Of a stretch of 64,000 nt of DNA, positions 54,802 through 64,000 are shown in pieces. A program made the translations under genes and the position numbers. The stretch comes from Noviherbaspirillum aridicola (GTDB taxonomy: Bacteria; Pseudomonadota; Gammaproteobacteria; Burkholderiales; Burkholderiaceae_D), in contig NZ_BPMK01000011.1 in NCBI RefSeq assembly GCF_019656455.1, positions 1-64,000 of the forward strand. Reading direction: 5' to 3'. The stretch's first letter is position 1, and the number at the start of each line of letters is the position of its first letter. The notes below the pieces were generated by a model. The model saw only the letters and a program-made list of their open reading frames with translations. It ran no database searches and was not told the origin of the DNA.

Positions 54802-56814
54802 TTGACCGAACCTTCCCCCATAACGCCCGCAGAGGGTGCGCACGACGACGAAATAGAGCAGCTGTTCGGCACGGACGGTCCGATGGGCGCGTCGATCCAG
54901 GGCTTCCGCCCGCGGCGGTCGCAGACCGAGATGGCCAAGGCGATCGCGTCGGCCATTGCCGCGCAGCGCACGCTGGTGGCCGAGGCGGGCACCGGAACCG
55001 GCAAGACCTATGCGTACCTGGTGCCCGCGCTCCTGTGGGGCGGCAAGGTCATCCTGTCCACCGGCACGAAGAACCTGCAGGATCAGCTCTACCTGCGCGA
55101 TATTCCCACCGTGCGCAAGGCCCTCAACGCGCCGGTATCGGTCGCGCTGCTGAAGGGGCGCGCCAACTACGCCTGCCATTTTCACCTGGAGCGCACGCTG
55201 CAGAACGGCCGGCTGACCTCGCGCGAGGACGTCGGGTATCTGCGCGAAATTTCCCGTTTCGTCAAGACCACTAGCTCCGGCGACAAGGCCGAGCTGTCGC
55301 GCGTCCCCGAATCCGCGCCCGTCTGGAACCTGGTGACGTCCACCCGGGAAAACTGCATGGGCGCCGAGTGCCAGTACTACCAGGACTGCTTCGTCATGAA
55401 GGCGCGCAAGGAGGCGCAGCAGGCGGATGTCGTCGTGGTGAATCACCATCTGTTCTTCGCCGACGTCGCGCTCAAGGACACCGGGGTAGCCGAACTGCTG
55501 CCGTCGGCGAACACCATCATCTTCGACGAAGCGCACCAGCTTCCCGAGACGGCGACACTGTTTTTCGGCGAGACCGTGTCGACCTCGCAGGTGCTCGAAC
55601 TCTGCCGCGACGTCCTCGCCGAGGGACTCGCGCATGCGCGGGACGGCGCGGACTGGCCGAAACTGATCGCGCCGGTCGAGCGGGCGGCGCGCGATCTGCG
55701 GCTGGCCTTCCCCCAGGACATGGTACGACTCGCCGCGCACCAGATCGCGCCCTCCAGCACCTTTTTTCCCGCGCTGGAAAAACTCATCGACGAGATGCAG
55801 GCGATGGGGGAGGTCCTGTCCGGTCAGGCTGAGCGTGCCGAGACCATCGAGCAGTGCCGCGCCAGGACCGTCGAACTCTGCGAAAAACTCTCGGCCTGGG
55901 ACAGCGCGCGCGGCGCGGCGCAGGAGGAGGGGGCGAACGACCGCGTGCTGTGGCTGGAAGCCTTCACCCATTCGCTGCAGCTGCATCGCACGCCGCTGTC
56001 GATCGCGCCGATCTTCAACAAGCAGCGCGAAGGTTCGCCGCGCGCCTGGATCTTCACATCCGCCACCCTGGCGGTGAAGAACGACTTCAATCACTATCTT
56101 TCGCAGATGGGGCTGTGGGATGAACAGGCGCAGGCCTGGCCGAGCCCCTTCGACTATGGCAAACAGGGCTTGCTGTATGTGCCCGAGAACCTGCCGCAGC
56201 CGAACGCGCTGGAATACACGGACGCGGTGATCGATGCCGCGCTGCCGATGATCGAGGCGTCCGGCGGCCGCGCGTTCCTGCTCTGCACCACCATCCGCGC
56301 CGTCAATCGCGCCGCCGAGCGCTTGCGCACCGAATTCGAGAAGCGCGGCTTGCCGTTTCCGCTGCTGGTGCAGGGGGAGAGCGGCCGCACCGAACTGCTC
56401 GACCGGTTCCGCACCGCGGGCAACGCCGTGCTGATCGGCAGTCAGAGCTTCTGGGAAGGCGTCGATGTGCGCGGCGAGGCGCTTTCGCTGGTCATCATCG
56501 ACAAGCTGCCTTTCTCGCCGCCCGATGATCCGGTGCTGGCCGCACGCATCGACGCGCTCGAGAAAAAGGGATTGAACGGCTTCGTTCACCACCAGCTGCC
56601 GGCGGCCATCATCAATCTGAAGCAGGGCGCCGGACGCCTGATCCGCGACGAGACCGATCGCGGCGTGCTGATGATCTGCGACCCAAGGCTTATATCCAAG
56701 CCCTACGGCCGTCGCATCTGGCAAAGCCTGCCGCCGTTCCGGCGCACGCGTGATGCGCAGGTCGCGCGCAGCTTCTTTACGGCTCCGCCAGACGGGGATT
56801 CGCCGGCCGAGTGA
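54802..56814 (+). CDS. ATP-dependent DNA helicase, DinG/YoaA (XPD-like) family
   Basis: 670-residue superfamily 2 iron-sulfur helicase. Walker A 'EAGTGTGKTYAYLVPALL', DEAH box 'IIFDEAHQLPETA', and C-terminal motifs 'GSQSFWEGVDVRGEAL' and 'LIRDETDRGVLMICDPR'. Cysteines of the [4Fe-4S] domain appear as 'NYACHFHLE' and 'NCMGAECQYYQDCFV'. YoaA-type helicases help DNA repair at stalled forks, often with DNA polymerase III chi; a DinG role is also possible. Start is TTG at 54802, with no better ATG upstream and a weak ribosome site. Confidence 0.9.
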   Translation: MTEPSPITPAEGAHDDEIEQLFGTDGPMGASIQGFRPRRSQTEMAKAIASAIAAQRTLVAEAGTGTGKTYAYLVPALLWGGKVILSTGTKNLQDQLYLRDIPTVRKALNAPVSVALLKGRANYACHFHLERTLQNGRLTSREDVGYLREISRFVKTTSSGDKAELSRVPESAPVWNLVTSTRENCMGAECQYYQDCFVMKARKEAQQADVVVVNHHLFFADVALKDTGVAELLPSANTIIFDEAHQLPETATLFFGETVSTSQVLELCRDVLAEGLAHARDGADWPKLIAPVERAARDLRLAFPQDMVRLAAHQIAPSSTFFPALEKLIDEMQAMGEVLSGQAERAETIEQCRARTVELCEKLSAWDSARGAAQEEGANDRVLWLEAFTHSLQLHRTPLSIAPIFNKQREGSPRAWIFTSATLAVKNDFNHYLSQMGLWDEQAQAWPSPFDYGKQGLLYVPENLPQPNALEYTDAVIDAALPMIEASGGRAFLLCTTIRAVNRAAERLRTEFEKRGLPFPLLVQGESGRTELLDRFRTAGNAVLIGSQSFWEGVDVRGEALSLVIIDKLPFSPPDDPVLAARIDALEKKGLNGFVHHQLPAAIINLKQGAGRLIRDETDRGVLMICDPRLISKPYGRRIWQSLPPFRRTRDAQVARSFFTAPPDGDSPAE

Positions 56815-56857
56815 GCCGGCGGGGAGAGGGCGCCGGCTCAGCGCCGGCGCGCGCCGC

Positions 56858-57838
56858 CTATCGCTGCGGCTGGATCACGATCTTGCCGGTCACCTTTCGC
56901 GCCGCCATGTCGTTCAGCGCCTGGGGCGTCTCGGCGAGCGCATAGCGCCCCGAGATATGCGGCCGTACCTTGCCCTCGGCCATCCAGCGCATCAGTTCCT
57001 GCATGGCCGCCGCGTTCGCCTTCGGTTCGCGCCGTGCGAATTCGCCCCAGAACACGCCGACGATCGACGCGCCCTTGAGCAACGGCAGATTCAGCGGCAG
57101 CTTGGGAATTTCGCCGTTGGCGAAACCGATCACCAGGTAGCGGCCGCGCCAGCCGATCGAGCGGAATGCCGGCTCCGCATAAATGCCGCCCACAGGATCG
57201 TAGATCACATCCGGGCCCTTGCCGTCGGTCGCCGCCTTGATTGCTTCACGCAGGTCTTCGGTGCTGTAGTTGATGATCGCGTCGGCACCGTGCTCTTTAC
57301 AGATCGCCAGCTTCTCGTCGGTGGAAGCAGCGGCGATCACGCGCGCGCCCAGCGCCTTGCCGATCTCGATGGCCGCCAGTCCCACGCCACCTGCCGCGCC
57401 CAGCACCAGCATGGTTTCGCCCGCCTTGAGCTGTGCGCGGTCAACCACGGCATGATGCGAGGTGCCGTAGGTAAGCGTGACCGCCGCCGCGGTGTCGAAG
57501 TCCAGGCCTGGCGGCATTGGCATGACGGCCTTGGCCGGCACCGCGACCTGTTGCTGGAACGCGCCCTGGCTGACGAACGCAAGCACCTTGTCGCCCGCCT
57601 TCAGATGCGTGACGCCTTCTCCGACGGCGCGCACCACGCCCGACAGTTCGCTGCCGGGGGTGAAGGGCAGTTCGGGCTTGAATTGATACTTGTTCTGGAT
57701 GATCAGGACGTCGGGGAAATTGACGCCGGCCGCGTGCACGTCGATCGCGACCTGGCCGGGCCCCGGCGCAACGTCGGGCAATTCCTCCACAACGAGGGTA
57801 TCGGGTAATCCCCAGGACTTGCAGAGGACTGCTTTCAT
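56858..57838 (-). CDS. NADPH:quinone oxidoreductase-like, zinc-independent MDR protein
   Basis: 326-residue medium-chain dehydrogenase/reductase without zinc-ligand cysteines. The NADP(H) segment is 'VLGAAGGVGLAAIEIGKALG', and the N-terminal catalytic domain includes 'DVHAAGVNFPDVLIIQNKY' and 'FTPGSELSGVVRAVGEGV'. It matches the Qor/zeta-crystallin type. A near-consensus promoter with a palindrome overlapping the likely transcription start lies upstream, pointing to control by a repressor. Confidence 0.9.
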   Translation of the reverse strand: MKAVLCKSWGLPDTLVVEELPDVAPGPGQVAIDVHAAGVNFPDVLIIQNKYQFKPELPFTPGSELSGVVRAVGEGVTHLKAGDKVLAFVSQGAFQQQVAVPAKAVMPMPPGLDFDTAAAVTLTYGTSHHAVVDRAQLKAGETMLVLGAAGGVGLAAIEIGKALGARVIAAASTDEKLAICKEHGADAIINYSTEDLREAIKAATDGKGPDVIYDPVGGIYAEPAFRSIGWRGRYLVIGFANGEIPKLPLNLPLLKGASIVGVFWGEFARREPKANAAAMQELMRWMAEGKVRPHISGRYALAETPQALNDMAARKVTGKIVIQPQR

Positions 57839-57871
57839 GTTGTCTCCTTTTCGCTTTGTGAATAAAAAAAG

Positions 57872-57881
57872 AACGATCGTT
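57872..57881. promoter_or_regulatory. Palindromic operator candidate of the quinone oxidoreductase gene
   Basis: Perfect ten-base palindrome AACGATCGTT. On the minus strand it lies three to twelve bases after the -10 box, around the expected transcription start. This is a position where a bound TetR-type repressor would block transcription. Confidence 0.45.
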
Positions 57882-57883
57882 TT

Positions 57884-57911
57884 ATTCTAGGCGTCCGCGA
57901 GAAAATGTCAA
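57884..57911 (-). promoter_or_regulatory. Promoter of the quinone oxidoreductase gene
   Basis: On the minus strand TTGACA (57911-57906), 16-base spacer, TAGAAT (57889-57884). Confidence 0.65.
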
Positions 57912-57955
57912 CAAGCGCAGACAGAGCGCGCTGATGCTTCAGGTAAAATTCGCGT

Positions 57956-58693
57956 ATGAAGATTCTCGTTAGTAACGACGACGGCTATCTCGCGCCCGGC
58001 CTTGCGGCACTGGCGGATGCGCTGTCCGCCATCGCAGACATCGTCGTCGTGGCGCCCGACAGCAATCGCTCGGGGAGTTCGAACTCGCTGACGCTGGATC
58101 GTCCGCTTTCCGTCTACCGCGCCGCCAACGGATTCTACTTCGTCAATGGCACGCCCTCGGATTGTGTCCATGTGGCGCTGACCGGCGGCTTGTCGTTTCG
58201 TCCCGATATCATCGTTTCCGGTATCAACCAGGGCCAGAACATGGGTGACGACACGCTGTATTCCGGCACGGTGGCTGCGGCGACCGAAGGTTTCTTGTTC
58301 GGCATTCCCGCAATCGCCTTCTCCCAGGTCGAGAAGGGCTGGCTCCATGTCGATGCGGCGGCAAAAGTCGCGCGCGACATCGTCGAGCATGGTTTCGACA
58401 TGCTGCCCAAACCCTATCTCCTCAACGTCAATATTCCCAACCTGCCGTACGACCAGTTGCGCGGATGGCGCGCCACCCGGCTCGGCAAGCGGCATGAGTC
58501 GGAGCCGGTGATCAAGGCGACCGATCCGCACGGCCGGGAGATTTTCTGGATCGGCCCCGCCGGACGTGCCAGGGATGCGGGCGAGGGCACCGATTTCGAC
58601 GCCGTGGCGACCGGCCATGTGTCGATCACGCCGCTGCGGGTCGATCTGACCCACACCCAGCAGCTAGACCTACTCAGAAAGGGCCTCCAATGA
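57956..58693 (+). CDS. surE: 5'/3'-nucleotidase SurE
   Basis: 245-residue survival protein E, a metal-dependent nucleotidase and exopolyphosphatase. The catalytic N-terminus '[14 protein letters not shown]' holds the DD pair. '[15 protein letters not shown]' and '[11 protein letters not shown]' are also typical, as is '[23 protein letters not shown]' (shown in part around residues 85-105). Upstream TAAAAT (57944-57949) lies only seven bases from the ATG, so the start could be nearly leaderless, although AGGT at 57941 may serve as a weak ribosome site. The stop overlaps pcm by ATGA. Confidence 0.95.
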   Translation: MKILVSNDDGYLAPGLAALADALSAIADIVVVAPDSNRSGSSNSLTLDRPLSVYRAANGFYFVNGTPSDCVHVALTGGLSFRPDIIVSGINQGQNMGDDTLYSGTVAAATEGFLFGIPAIAFSQVEKGWLHVDAAAKVARDIVEHGFDMLPKPYLLNVNIPNLPYDQLRGWRATRLGKRHESEPVIKATDPHGREIFWIGPAGRARDAGEGTDFDAVATGHVSITPLRVDLTHTQQLDLLRKGLQ

Positions 58694-59553
58694 GCGGCAG
58701 CGACAAGCGCTTTCCGTTGCCGTTGTCCTCGGTGGTGGAGAAGCCGCCGGCGGTCGCGAACGGCAGGAAACAGCCGCTGGCACGAATCGCCACGCCCCAG
58801 ACGGCGACGCAGAACGCCGTGCAGAATCTGCAGCGAGCCCCGCAGCAGGCGCAGGCGATCCGGGTCATGCCCGCCGCCGCTGTCCCCGATGCGGCGCCGC
58901 GGCCGGCGGCAATGGTCTCGCAGGCGGTGCGCGCGGCAATGGTGGCGCGGCTGGCAAAACAGGGCATCAAGGACGGCAAGGTGCTTGCCGCAATGGAGGC
59001 GGTGCCGCGCCACATGTTCATCGAGCCGGGGCTGTCGAGCCAGGCCTATATCGACGCGTCGCTTCCGATCGGGCATCATCAGACGATTTCGCAACCGTAC
59101 ATCGTGGCCCGCATGATCGAAGTGCTGCGCGCCGGACCGAACGGCGCGGCGATGGACAAGGTGCTCGAGATCGGGACCGGATGCGGTTACCAGGCGGCGG
59201 TGCTGTCGCTGGTGGCCAAGGATGTTTTCTCGATCGAGCGCATCAAGGGTCTGCATGAATTAGCCAAGGCCAACCTGCGTCCGCTTCGCATTGCAAACAT
59301 CCGTCTGCAGTATGGAGATGGTATGCTTGGCCTGCCTCAGGTTGCGCCGTTCGACGGCATCATCCTGGCGGCAGCAGGCCTGGAGGTGCCGAAAGCGCTG
59401 CTGGAACAGCTCAGCATCGGCGGCCGGCTGGTGGCGCCGGTGGGCGACCGCCGCCAGGTACTCCATCTCGTCGAACGCGTGAGCAAGTTCGAATGGACGA
59501 ATACCCAGCTCGAAGACTGTCACTTCGTCCCGCTTCGGCCGGGCGTCGTATGA
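58690..59553 (+). CDS. pcm: Protein-L-isoaspartate O-methyltransferase
   Basis: 287 residues. A ~75-residue basic, Ala/Pro/Gln-rich N-terminal extension precedes a standard ~210-residue PCMT domain. The domain includes '[19 protein letters not shown]', '[18 protein letters not shown]' and SAM motif I '[16 protein letters not shown]'. It repairs isoaspartyl damage by methylation. The extension is longer than in E. coli Pcm (208 aa) but common in Burkholderiales. Overlaps surE by four bases. Confidence 0.93.
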   Translation: MSGSDKRFPLPLSSVVEKPPAVANGRKQPLARIATPQTATQNAVQNLQRAPQQAQAIRVMPAAAVPDAAPRPAAMVSQAVRAAMVARLAKQGIKDGKVLAAMEAVPRHMFIEPGLSSQAYIDASLPIGHHQTISQPYIVARMIEVLRAGPNGAAMDKVLEIGTGCGYQAAVLSLVAKDVFSIERIKGLHELAKANLRPLRIANIRLQYGDGMLGLPQVAPFDGIILAAAGLEVPKALLEQLSIGGRLVAPVGDRRQVLHLVERVSKFEWTNTQLEDCHFVPLRPGVV

Positions 59554-59614
59554 AGCGGTCATCGGGCGTGCGCCGGATATCGGCGCGCATCGGCAAAATA
59601 ACCTAAGAGTGAGA

Positions 59615-60574
59615 ATGACAATAGCACGTTACGCCGCCGCGGCAGTCCTGCCCCTGTTCATTGCCGCCTGTACCACGCCGCGCCAGTCGGCGCCCGTCGT
59701 CGACCGTCCCTTCGGCGGGAGACAGGCGGAAGCCCCGCGCGCAGCGGCACCCGCAACGCCTTCGGCGAGCGCGCCGACCGGGCCGGTGCGCCAGCTCGAA
59801 AACCGCGCCTACTATACCGTCCGCAAGGGCGACACCCTGCTGCAGATCGCACTCGACTTCGGACAGAACTACCGCGACCTGGTCGTGTGGAACAACCTGG
59901 CCAACCCGAATGACATCAAGGTCGACCAGGTCCTGCGCGTGCTGCCGCCGGAAGGCGCGCCGCAGACGGGCAGCGTCGCCACGTCCTCGGGCATCGAAAC
60001 CCGCGGCCTGAACACGGCACCGGCGCCGGCCGGCGTGCCCAACAAGACTGCACCGCGCGGCGAAAAACGGCCGTACTCGGATGCGGCACTGGCGGAGCTG
60101 CAGAAGCCCGACGGCGCGGCTGCGCCTGCCGTGCCCCCGGTCACGCGCGGCGAGACCCGCCCGCCCGAAAAATCGGCCGAGCCTCCCCAGGCGATCGCCC
60201 CCGACGACGAGAACATCGCCTGGGTCTGGCCGGCAGAGGGACGCATCGTATCCACGTTCGGCGACGGCAAGCGCGGTATCGACATTGCCGGCAAGCTCGG
60301 GCAACCGGTTGTTGCGGCGGGAGCGGGAAAAGTGCTGTATGCTGGCAGTGGCATTCGGGGTTACGGTAATCTCGTGATTGTGAAGCATTCGAACAACCTC
60401 TTGTCCGCCTATGCGCACAACAAAACGATCTTCGTGAAAGAGGATCAGAATGTGAGCAAGGGACAAAAGATCGCCGAGATGGGTAATTCCGACAGCGAAG
60501 AGGTGAAGCTGCATTTTGAGATTCGTCATCAGGGAAAACCGGTTGATCCAACCAGATTTTTGCCAAGCCGCTAA
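59615..60574 (+). CDS. nlpD: NlpD-type lipoprotein, LysM plus degenerate LytM domain
   Basis: 319 residues. Lipoprotein signal with lipobox 'IAAC' near residue 19; a LysM domain ('YYTVRKGDTLLQIALDFGQN', 'VVWNNLANPNDIKVDQVLRV') at about 68-112; a Pro/Ala-rich linker; and a C-terminal M23/LytM domain. Zinc ligands are missing: the HxGxD site reads 'KRGIDIAG' and the HxH site 'LHFEIR', as expected for NlpD, which activates amidase rather than cutting peptidoglycan. ATG at 59615 is used; GTG at 59609 is in frame. An rpoS promoter often lies inside nlpD; none was proven here. Confidence 0.92.
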   Translation: MTIARYAAAAVLPLFIAACTTPRQSAPVVDRPFGGRQAEAPRAAAPATPSASAPTGPVRQLENRAYYTVRKGDTLLQIALDFGQNYRDLVVWNNLANPNDIKVDQVLRVLPPEGAPQTGSVATSSGIETRGLNTAPAPAGVPNKTAPRGEKRPYSDAALAELQKPDGAAAPAVPPVTRGETRPPEKSAEPPQAIAPDDENIAWVWPAEGRIVSTFGDGKRGIDIAGKLGQPVVAAGAGKVLYAGSGIRGYGNLVIVKHSNNLLSAYAHNKTIFVKEDQNVSKGQKIAEMGNSDSEEVKLHFEIRHQGKPVDPTRFLPSR

Positions 60575-61600
60575 ATGAATCGCGACCCGCACAATCCTCT
60601 CGACGATGAAACACCTTCGGACGACATCTCCGGCGGGATTCCCCTCGACATGGCCGAGGGCGGAGAGGGTGGGCTGAGCGACGACTCGGAGGCGGCGGGC
60701 GACGACGAGGTGCTCGAGGCGTCGGACGCCGTCGATGAACTCAAGACCGTGCTGGCGGCTGAGCTGTCCACCGACACCACCCAGCACTACCTGAACCAGA
60801 TAGGCGCACGGCCTCTGCTCACCGTGGAGGAAGAGGTTCGGTACGCCACACTGGCCAAGCAAGGCAACTTCGAAGCGCGTCAGAAGATGATCGAGCATAA
60901 CCTGCGGTTGGTTGTCTCGATTGCAAAGCACTACATCAATCGCGGCGTCGTCCTGCTCGACCTGATCGAAGAGGGCAATCTCGGCCTGATGCGCGCGATC
61001 GACAAGTTTGAGCCCGAACGCGGCTTCCGCTTCTCCACTTACGCCACCTGGTGGATCCGCCAGAGCATCGAGCGCGCGATCATGAACCAGGCGCGCACCG
61101 TCCGGCTGCCGGTGCACATGGTGCGCGAACTCAACCAGATACTGCGTGCCAAGTACCATCTGGAAGCGCAGCACCATGACGGCAAGGATGCGACGGCGGA
61201 GGACATCGCGCATCTCGTCGACCGGCCGGTGGAAGACGTGCAGGACATTCTTGCCCTGTCCGAGCATGCGACATCGCTCGATGCGCCGCTCGACAACGAC
61301 CCGCAGGCGAGCCTGATGGACATGCTGCCGGGCGATGCCGAAGACGGGCCCGATCTGCGCGCCGAACAGCATGAAATGAGCGTGCTGGTGCGGGACTGGC
61401 TCAAGAAGTTGCCGGAGAAGCAGCGTCTCGTGATCGTTCGCCGTTTCGGCCTCGACAATGACGATCCCGCGACACTGGAGGAGCTGGCGGCAGAAATGAG
61501 CGTCACCCGCGAACGCGTCCGGCAGATACAGCAGGAAGCACTGGTCAAGCTCAAGCGCGCACTGACCGCGCGCGGCGTCGGAAAGGACGCGCTGTTGTGA
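60575..61600 (+). CDS. rpoS: RNA polymerase sigma factor RpoS
   Basis: 341-residue general stress/stationary-phase sigma factor. An acidic N-terminal extension (about 55 residues) precedes region 1.2 ('[20 protein letters not shown]'), region 2 ('[18 protein letters not shown]', '[20 protein letters not shown]', '[20 protein letters not shown]'), region 3 and region 4 ('[20 protein letters not shown]', '[20 protein letters not shown]'). Follows nlpD directly (TAAATG). Gene order nlpD-rpoS confirms the identity against rpoD and rpoH. Confidence 0.95.
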   Translation: MNRDPHNPLDDETPSDDISGGIPLDMAEGGEGGLSDDSEAAGDDEVLEASDAVDELKTVLAAELSTDTTQHYLNQIGARPLLTVEEEVRYATLAKQGNFEARQKMIEHNLRLVVSIAKHYINRGVVLLDLIEEGNLGLMRAIDKFEPERGFRFSTYATWWIRQSIERAIMNQARTVRLPVHMVRELNQILRAKYHLEAQHHDGKDATAEDIAHLVDRPVEDVQDILALSEHATSLDAPLDNDPQASLMDMLPGDAEDGPDLRAEQHEMSVLVRDWLKKLPEKQRLVIVRRFGLDNDDPATLEELAAEMSVTRERVRQIQQEALVKLKRALTARGVGKDALL

Positions 61601-62367
61601 TTCCGGTTCTCGTATTCGACATCGAGACGATCCCCGATGTCGCCGGCCTGCGCGCCCTGAACAACAGCCCCGCGGAACGCAGCGACGCGGAAGTCGCATC
61701 CGACGCTTTCGCAGCGCGCCGCGAAAAGACGGGGTCCGACTTCCTGCCGCACCATCTGCAGCGGGTGGCTGCGATTTCCTGCGTATTCCGGGATGACGAA
61801 GGCTTTCGGGTACGATCGCTCGGCACGCTCGAGGATGGCGAGACACGCCTGATCAACGATTTTTTCCGCATCATCGACAAGTACACGCCGCAACTCGTGT
61901 CGTGGAACGGCGGCGGCTTCGATCTTCCGGTCCTGCACTACCGGGCCATGATCAACGGCGTGACCGCTGCCCGCTACTGGGAAATGGGTGACGACGATCG
62001 TGACTTCAAGTGGAACAATTACCTCAGTCGCTATCACACGCGCCATACCGACCTGATGGATCTGCTGGCGCTGTACACGGGACGCGCCAATGCTCCGCTG
62101 GACGATCTCGCGAAGTTGTGCGGCTTTCCGGGCAAGCTCGGCGTCGACGGGTCGCAGGTCTGGACGCTGTACCAGGAAGGCCGGCTGGAGGAGATCCGCA
62201 ACTATTGCGAAACCGACGTGGTGAACACATATCTGGTCTATTGCCGCTATCAGCTCATGCGCGGCACATTCACGCGGGAAGCGTACGACCGTGAGGTCGA
62301 ACTGGTAAGATCCGCTCTCGGCGCGCTCGCGGCGCCGCACTGGAAGGAGTATCTGGCCGCATGGTAG
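61597..62367 (+). CDS. PolB-related 3'-5' exonuclease (DEDDy family)
   Basis: 256 residues. RNase H-like exonuclease motifs: ExoI 'VFDIETIPD', ExoII '[18 protein letters not shown]', and ExoIII-like '[20 protein letters not shown]' with the tyrosine. This fits the PF10108 predicted 3'-5' exonuclease group. Probable DNA or RNA trimming function, unproven. It starts with GTG overlapping the rpoS stop (GTGA), and a terminator follows its own stop. Confidence 0.88.
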   Translation: MIPVLVFDIETIPDVAGLRALNNSPAERSDAEVASDAFAARREKTGSDFLPHHLQRVAAISCVFRDDEGFRVRSLGTLEDGETRLINDFFRIIDKYTPQLVSWNGGGFDLPVLHYRAMINGVTAARYWEMGDDDRDFKWNNYLSRYHTRHTDLMDLLALYTGRANAPLDDLAKLCGFPGKLGVDGSQVWTLYQEGRLEEIRNYCETDVVNTYLVYCRYQLMRGTFTREAYDREVELVRSALGALAAPHWKEYLAAW

Positions 62368-62396
62368 GCTGAAAGCTCGCCGGATCTCGCATGACA

Positions 62397-62425
62397 ACGG
62401 GCCCTTGCTGGCCCGTCATTTTTTT
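62397..62425 (+). terminator. Terminator after the rpoS-exonuclease operon
   Basis: Stem ACGGGC / GCCCGT with an eight-base loop and then CATTTTTTT. It ends only 12 bases before the rlmD start codon. Confidence 0.7.
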
Positions 62426-62437
62426 CAATTCTTCTCT

Positions 62438-63787
62438 ATGCAGCAGAACACCATCGTTATCGAATCCCTGGACATGGAAGGCCGAGGGGTAGGCCACCTC
62501 GTCAACGAGGACGGCAGTTCCGGCAAGGTCATCTTCGTCGAGGGAGCCCTGCCCGGCGAGCGCGTGAGCTTCCAGTCCTTCCGCAGGAAGCCGAAATGGG
62601 AAGCCGCGACGCTCACCGAACTGCATAACGAATCCTCTCTCAGGGTCCGTCCGAAGTGCGTCCATTTCGGCGTGTGCGGCGGCTGCGCGATGCAGCATCT
62701 CGAACCGGGCGCCCAGGTGGCGATCAAGCAGCGTGTGCTCGAGGATAACCTGTGGCATATCGGCAAGGTGCGCGCCGAGCGCATGCTGCGCCCGGTCTAC
62801 GGCCCCACCTGGGGCTACCGCTACCGCGCTCGGCTTTCGGTGCGCAACGTGCCGAAGAAGGGGGGTGTGCTGGTCGGTTTCCACGAGCGCAAGTCTTCGT
62901 ACATTGCCGACATGAAGACCTGCGAGATCCTGCCGCCGCATGTATCGGCGATGCTGGTGCCGCTGCGCGGGCTGGTCGCGTCGCTGTCCATCTTCGACCA
63001 GATGCCGCAGATCGAACTGGCGGTCGGCGAACAGGTGACGGCTCTGGTCATGCGCAACATGGCGCCATTGACGGCTGACGACGAGCAGAAACTGCGCGCG
63101 TTCGCCGACACCTGGAAGATCCAGTGGTGGTTGCAGCCCAAGGGACCGGACACGGTGTATCCGTTCTATCCGGCGGAGCAGAAACTTGAGTACGTGCTGC
63201 CGGAGTTCGGCGTGCGCATGCCCTTCAAGCCGACCGACTTCACCCAGGTCAACCACCAGATCAATCGTGTCCTGGTGTCCCGCGCACTGCGTTTGCTCGA
63301 GGTGCAGCCGGGGGATCGCGTGGCCGACCTGTTCTGCGGTCTGGGCAATTTCACGCTCCCGCTGGCCACGCAGGCGCGCGAGGTCGTGGGCATCGAAGGG
63401 AGTACCGCGCTGAACAGCCGCGCCATGGAAAACGCCAAGGCCAACGGACTGGACACCAGGACGGCCTTCCATTGCCGCAATCTGTTCGAAGCAAGCGTCG
63501 AGGATTTCATTGCCCTGGGCAAGTTCGACCGCATGCTGATCGATCCGCCCAGGGAAGGCGCTATCGCCGTGTGCCAGGCCATCGTCGGCATGGGAGAGCA
63601 ATTCCCTGAGCTGCGGCCGAAGCGCATCGTCTATGTGTCCTGCAGTCCCTCGACGCTTGCCCGCGATGCGGGTTACCTGGTCCACCAGGGCGGCTATGTG
63701 CTGTCGCAGGCCGGCGTCGTCAACATGTTTCCGCATACGGCCCACGTCGAATCGATTGCGGTCTTCGACCTGCCCTCCAGGCAATAA
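62438..63787 (+). CDS. rlmD: 23S rRNA (uracil-1939-C5)-methyltransferase RlmD
   Basis: 449 residues. An N-terminal TRAM domain ('[15 protein letters not shown]') is followed by Fe-S cysteines in '[15 protein letters not shown]' plus 'MKTCEIL', and then the SAM methyltransferase fold ('[17 protein letters not shown]'). The catalytic nucleophile Cys is in '[12 protein letters not shown]'. The start at 62438 gives the standard N-terminus, yet there is no Shine-Dalgarno element and a terminator lies just upstream. A Bax-inhibitor-like gene converges on its 3' end. Confidence 0.93.
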   Translation: MQQNTIVIESLDMEGRGVGHLVNEDGSSGKVIFVEGALPGERVSFQSFRRKPKWEAATLTELHNESSLRVRPKCVHFGVCGGCAMQHLEPGAQVAIKQRVLEDNLWHIGKVRAERMLRPVYGPTWGYRYRARLSVRNVPKKGGVLVGFHERKSSYIADMKTCEILPPHVSAMLVPLRGLVASLSIFDQMPQIELAVGEQVTALVMRNMAPLTADDEQKLRAFADTWKIQWWLQPKGPDTVYPFYPAEQKLEYVLPEFGVRMPFKPTDFTQVNHQINRVLVSRALRLLEVQPGDRVADLFCGLGNFTLPLATQAREVVGIEGSTALNSRAMENAKANGLDTRTAFHCRNLFEASVEDFIALGKFDRMLIDPPREGAIAVCQAIVGMGEQFPELRPKRIVYVSCSPSTLARDAGYLVHQGGYVLSQAGVVNMFPHTAHVESIAVFDLPSRQ

Positions 63788-63812
63788 AAAAGCCGGCCAT
63801 GCGGCCGGCTTT
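63786..63812. terminator. Shared terminator between rlmD and the Bax-inhibitor-1 gene
   Basis: Perfect eight-base stem AGCCGGCC / GGCCGGCT with loop ATGC, flanked by an A run (six T on the minus strand) and a shorter T run on the plus strand. Best suited to the minus-strand gene. Confidence 0.8.
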
Positions 63813-63829
63813 GCTGGGGGCGAGGGCGT

Positions 63830-64000
63830 TCAGTCGCGGTCGCCGCCGAAAATGCCGAGCAGCGCCAGCAGATTGCTGAAGATGTTGTAGACGTCGAGGT
63901 AGATCGCCAGCGTGGCGGTGATGTAGTTCGTTTCCCCTCCGTTGAGCACCTGCTGCACGTCATACAGGATATAGGCGGAGAAGATGGCAATCGCGATCAC
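63830..64000 (-). CDS. Bax inhibitor-1/YccA family membrane protein, C-terminal part
   Basis: Partial gene running off the window edge; the last 56 residues and stop are visible. The end reads 'IFSAYILYDVQQVLNGGETN', then 'YITATLAIYLDVYNIFSNLL' and 'ALLGIFGGDRD', the diagnostic C-terminus of the BI-1/YccA (UPF0005) family with its conserved Asp residues near the pore. Bacterial members interact with FtsH or act as pH-dependent calcium channels. Frame is open to base 64000 without a stop; the start is outside. Confidence 0.88.
   Translation of the reverse strand: MIAIAIFSAYILYDVQQVLNGGETNYITATLAIYLDVYNIFSNLLALLGIFGGDRD

Overview
The window is a GC-rich chromosomal segment of a betaproteobacterium, most likely order Burkholderiales and plausibly Oxalobacteraceae-like. 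The evidence is the compact TCA supercluster (acnA, mdh, a GntR regulator, sdhCDAB-sdhE-gltA-sucA-sucB-lpd), a DUF2863-type protein, a Bug-family tricarboxylate-binding protein and the surE-pcm-nlpD-rpoS order. No insertion sequence, phage, CRISPR array or plasmid function is seen. The family assignment of the organism is inference.

Layout. 1-4405: the end of a branched-chain amino-acid type ABC importer (permease and binding protein), an erythromycin-esterase-like protein, a CBS-pair protein and tRNA-Leu(CAG). 4597-22321: an aryl polyene (xanthomonadin-like) pigment cluster. On the plus strand it carries an ACP, a membrane protein, an aryl-acid AMP ligase, two hotdog dehydratases, a LpxL-like acyltransferase, a LolA-like carrier, an MMPL exporter, a serine hydrolase, a NodB-like deacetylase, a methyltransferase, a ketosynthase, a Cys-less chain-length-factor partner, a ketoreductase and a cation/proton antiporter. 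On the minus strand a halogenase, a chorismatase, a PlsC-type acyltransferase and a family-2 glycosyltransferase read towards it. The inferred scheme is: chorismatase makes hydroxybenzoate, the ligase loads it on the ACP, KS/CLF-KR-DH cycles build the polyene, the halogenase decorates it, acyl and glycosyl transferases esterify it, and LolA/MMPL proteins move it to the outer membrane.

22417-31872: envelope and sensory genes (MipA/OmpV, heptosyltransferase-like GT9, O-antigen ligase-like), tRNA-Pro(GGG), a hemerythrin/HD-GYP pair divergent from a BLUF photoreceptor, a Bug protein, an M14 carboxypeptidase, a CYTH phosphatase, and an unrecognised Ser/Pro/Thr-rich protein with atypical codon use. 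32018-33616: DUF2863-type protein and a small membrane protein. 33754-51223: TCA-cycle block, with a divergent mdh/gntR control region holding a near-consensus promoter and a palindromic operator candidate. 51232-57838: lipoprotein, ZapE ATPase, periplasmic coiled-coil protein, PP2C phosphatase, YdcH-like protein, DinG/YoaA-type helicase, quinone oxidoreductase. 57956-64000: surE, pcm, nlpD, rpoS, a PolB-related exonuclease, rlmD and the C-terminal end of a Bax-inhibitor-1 family protein.

The most notable system is the pigment cluster. It combines a chorismatase starter supply with a halogenase that keeps its diagnostic residues, and it lacks several parts of the Escherichia-type aryl polyene set (second ACP, third ketosynthase, 4HB-type thioesterase).
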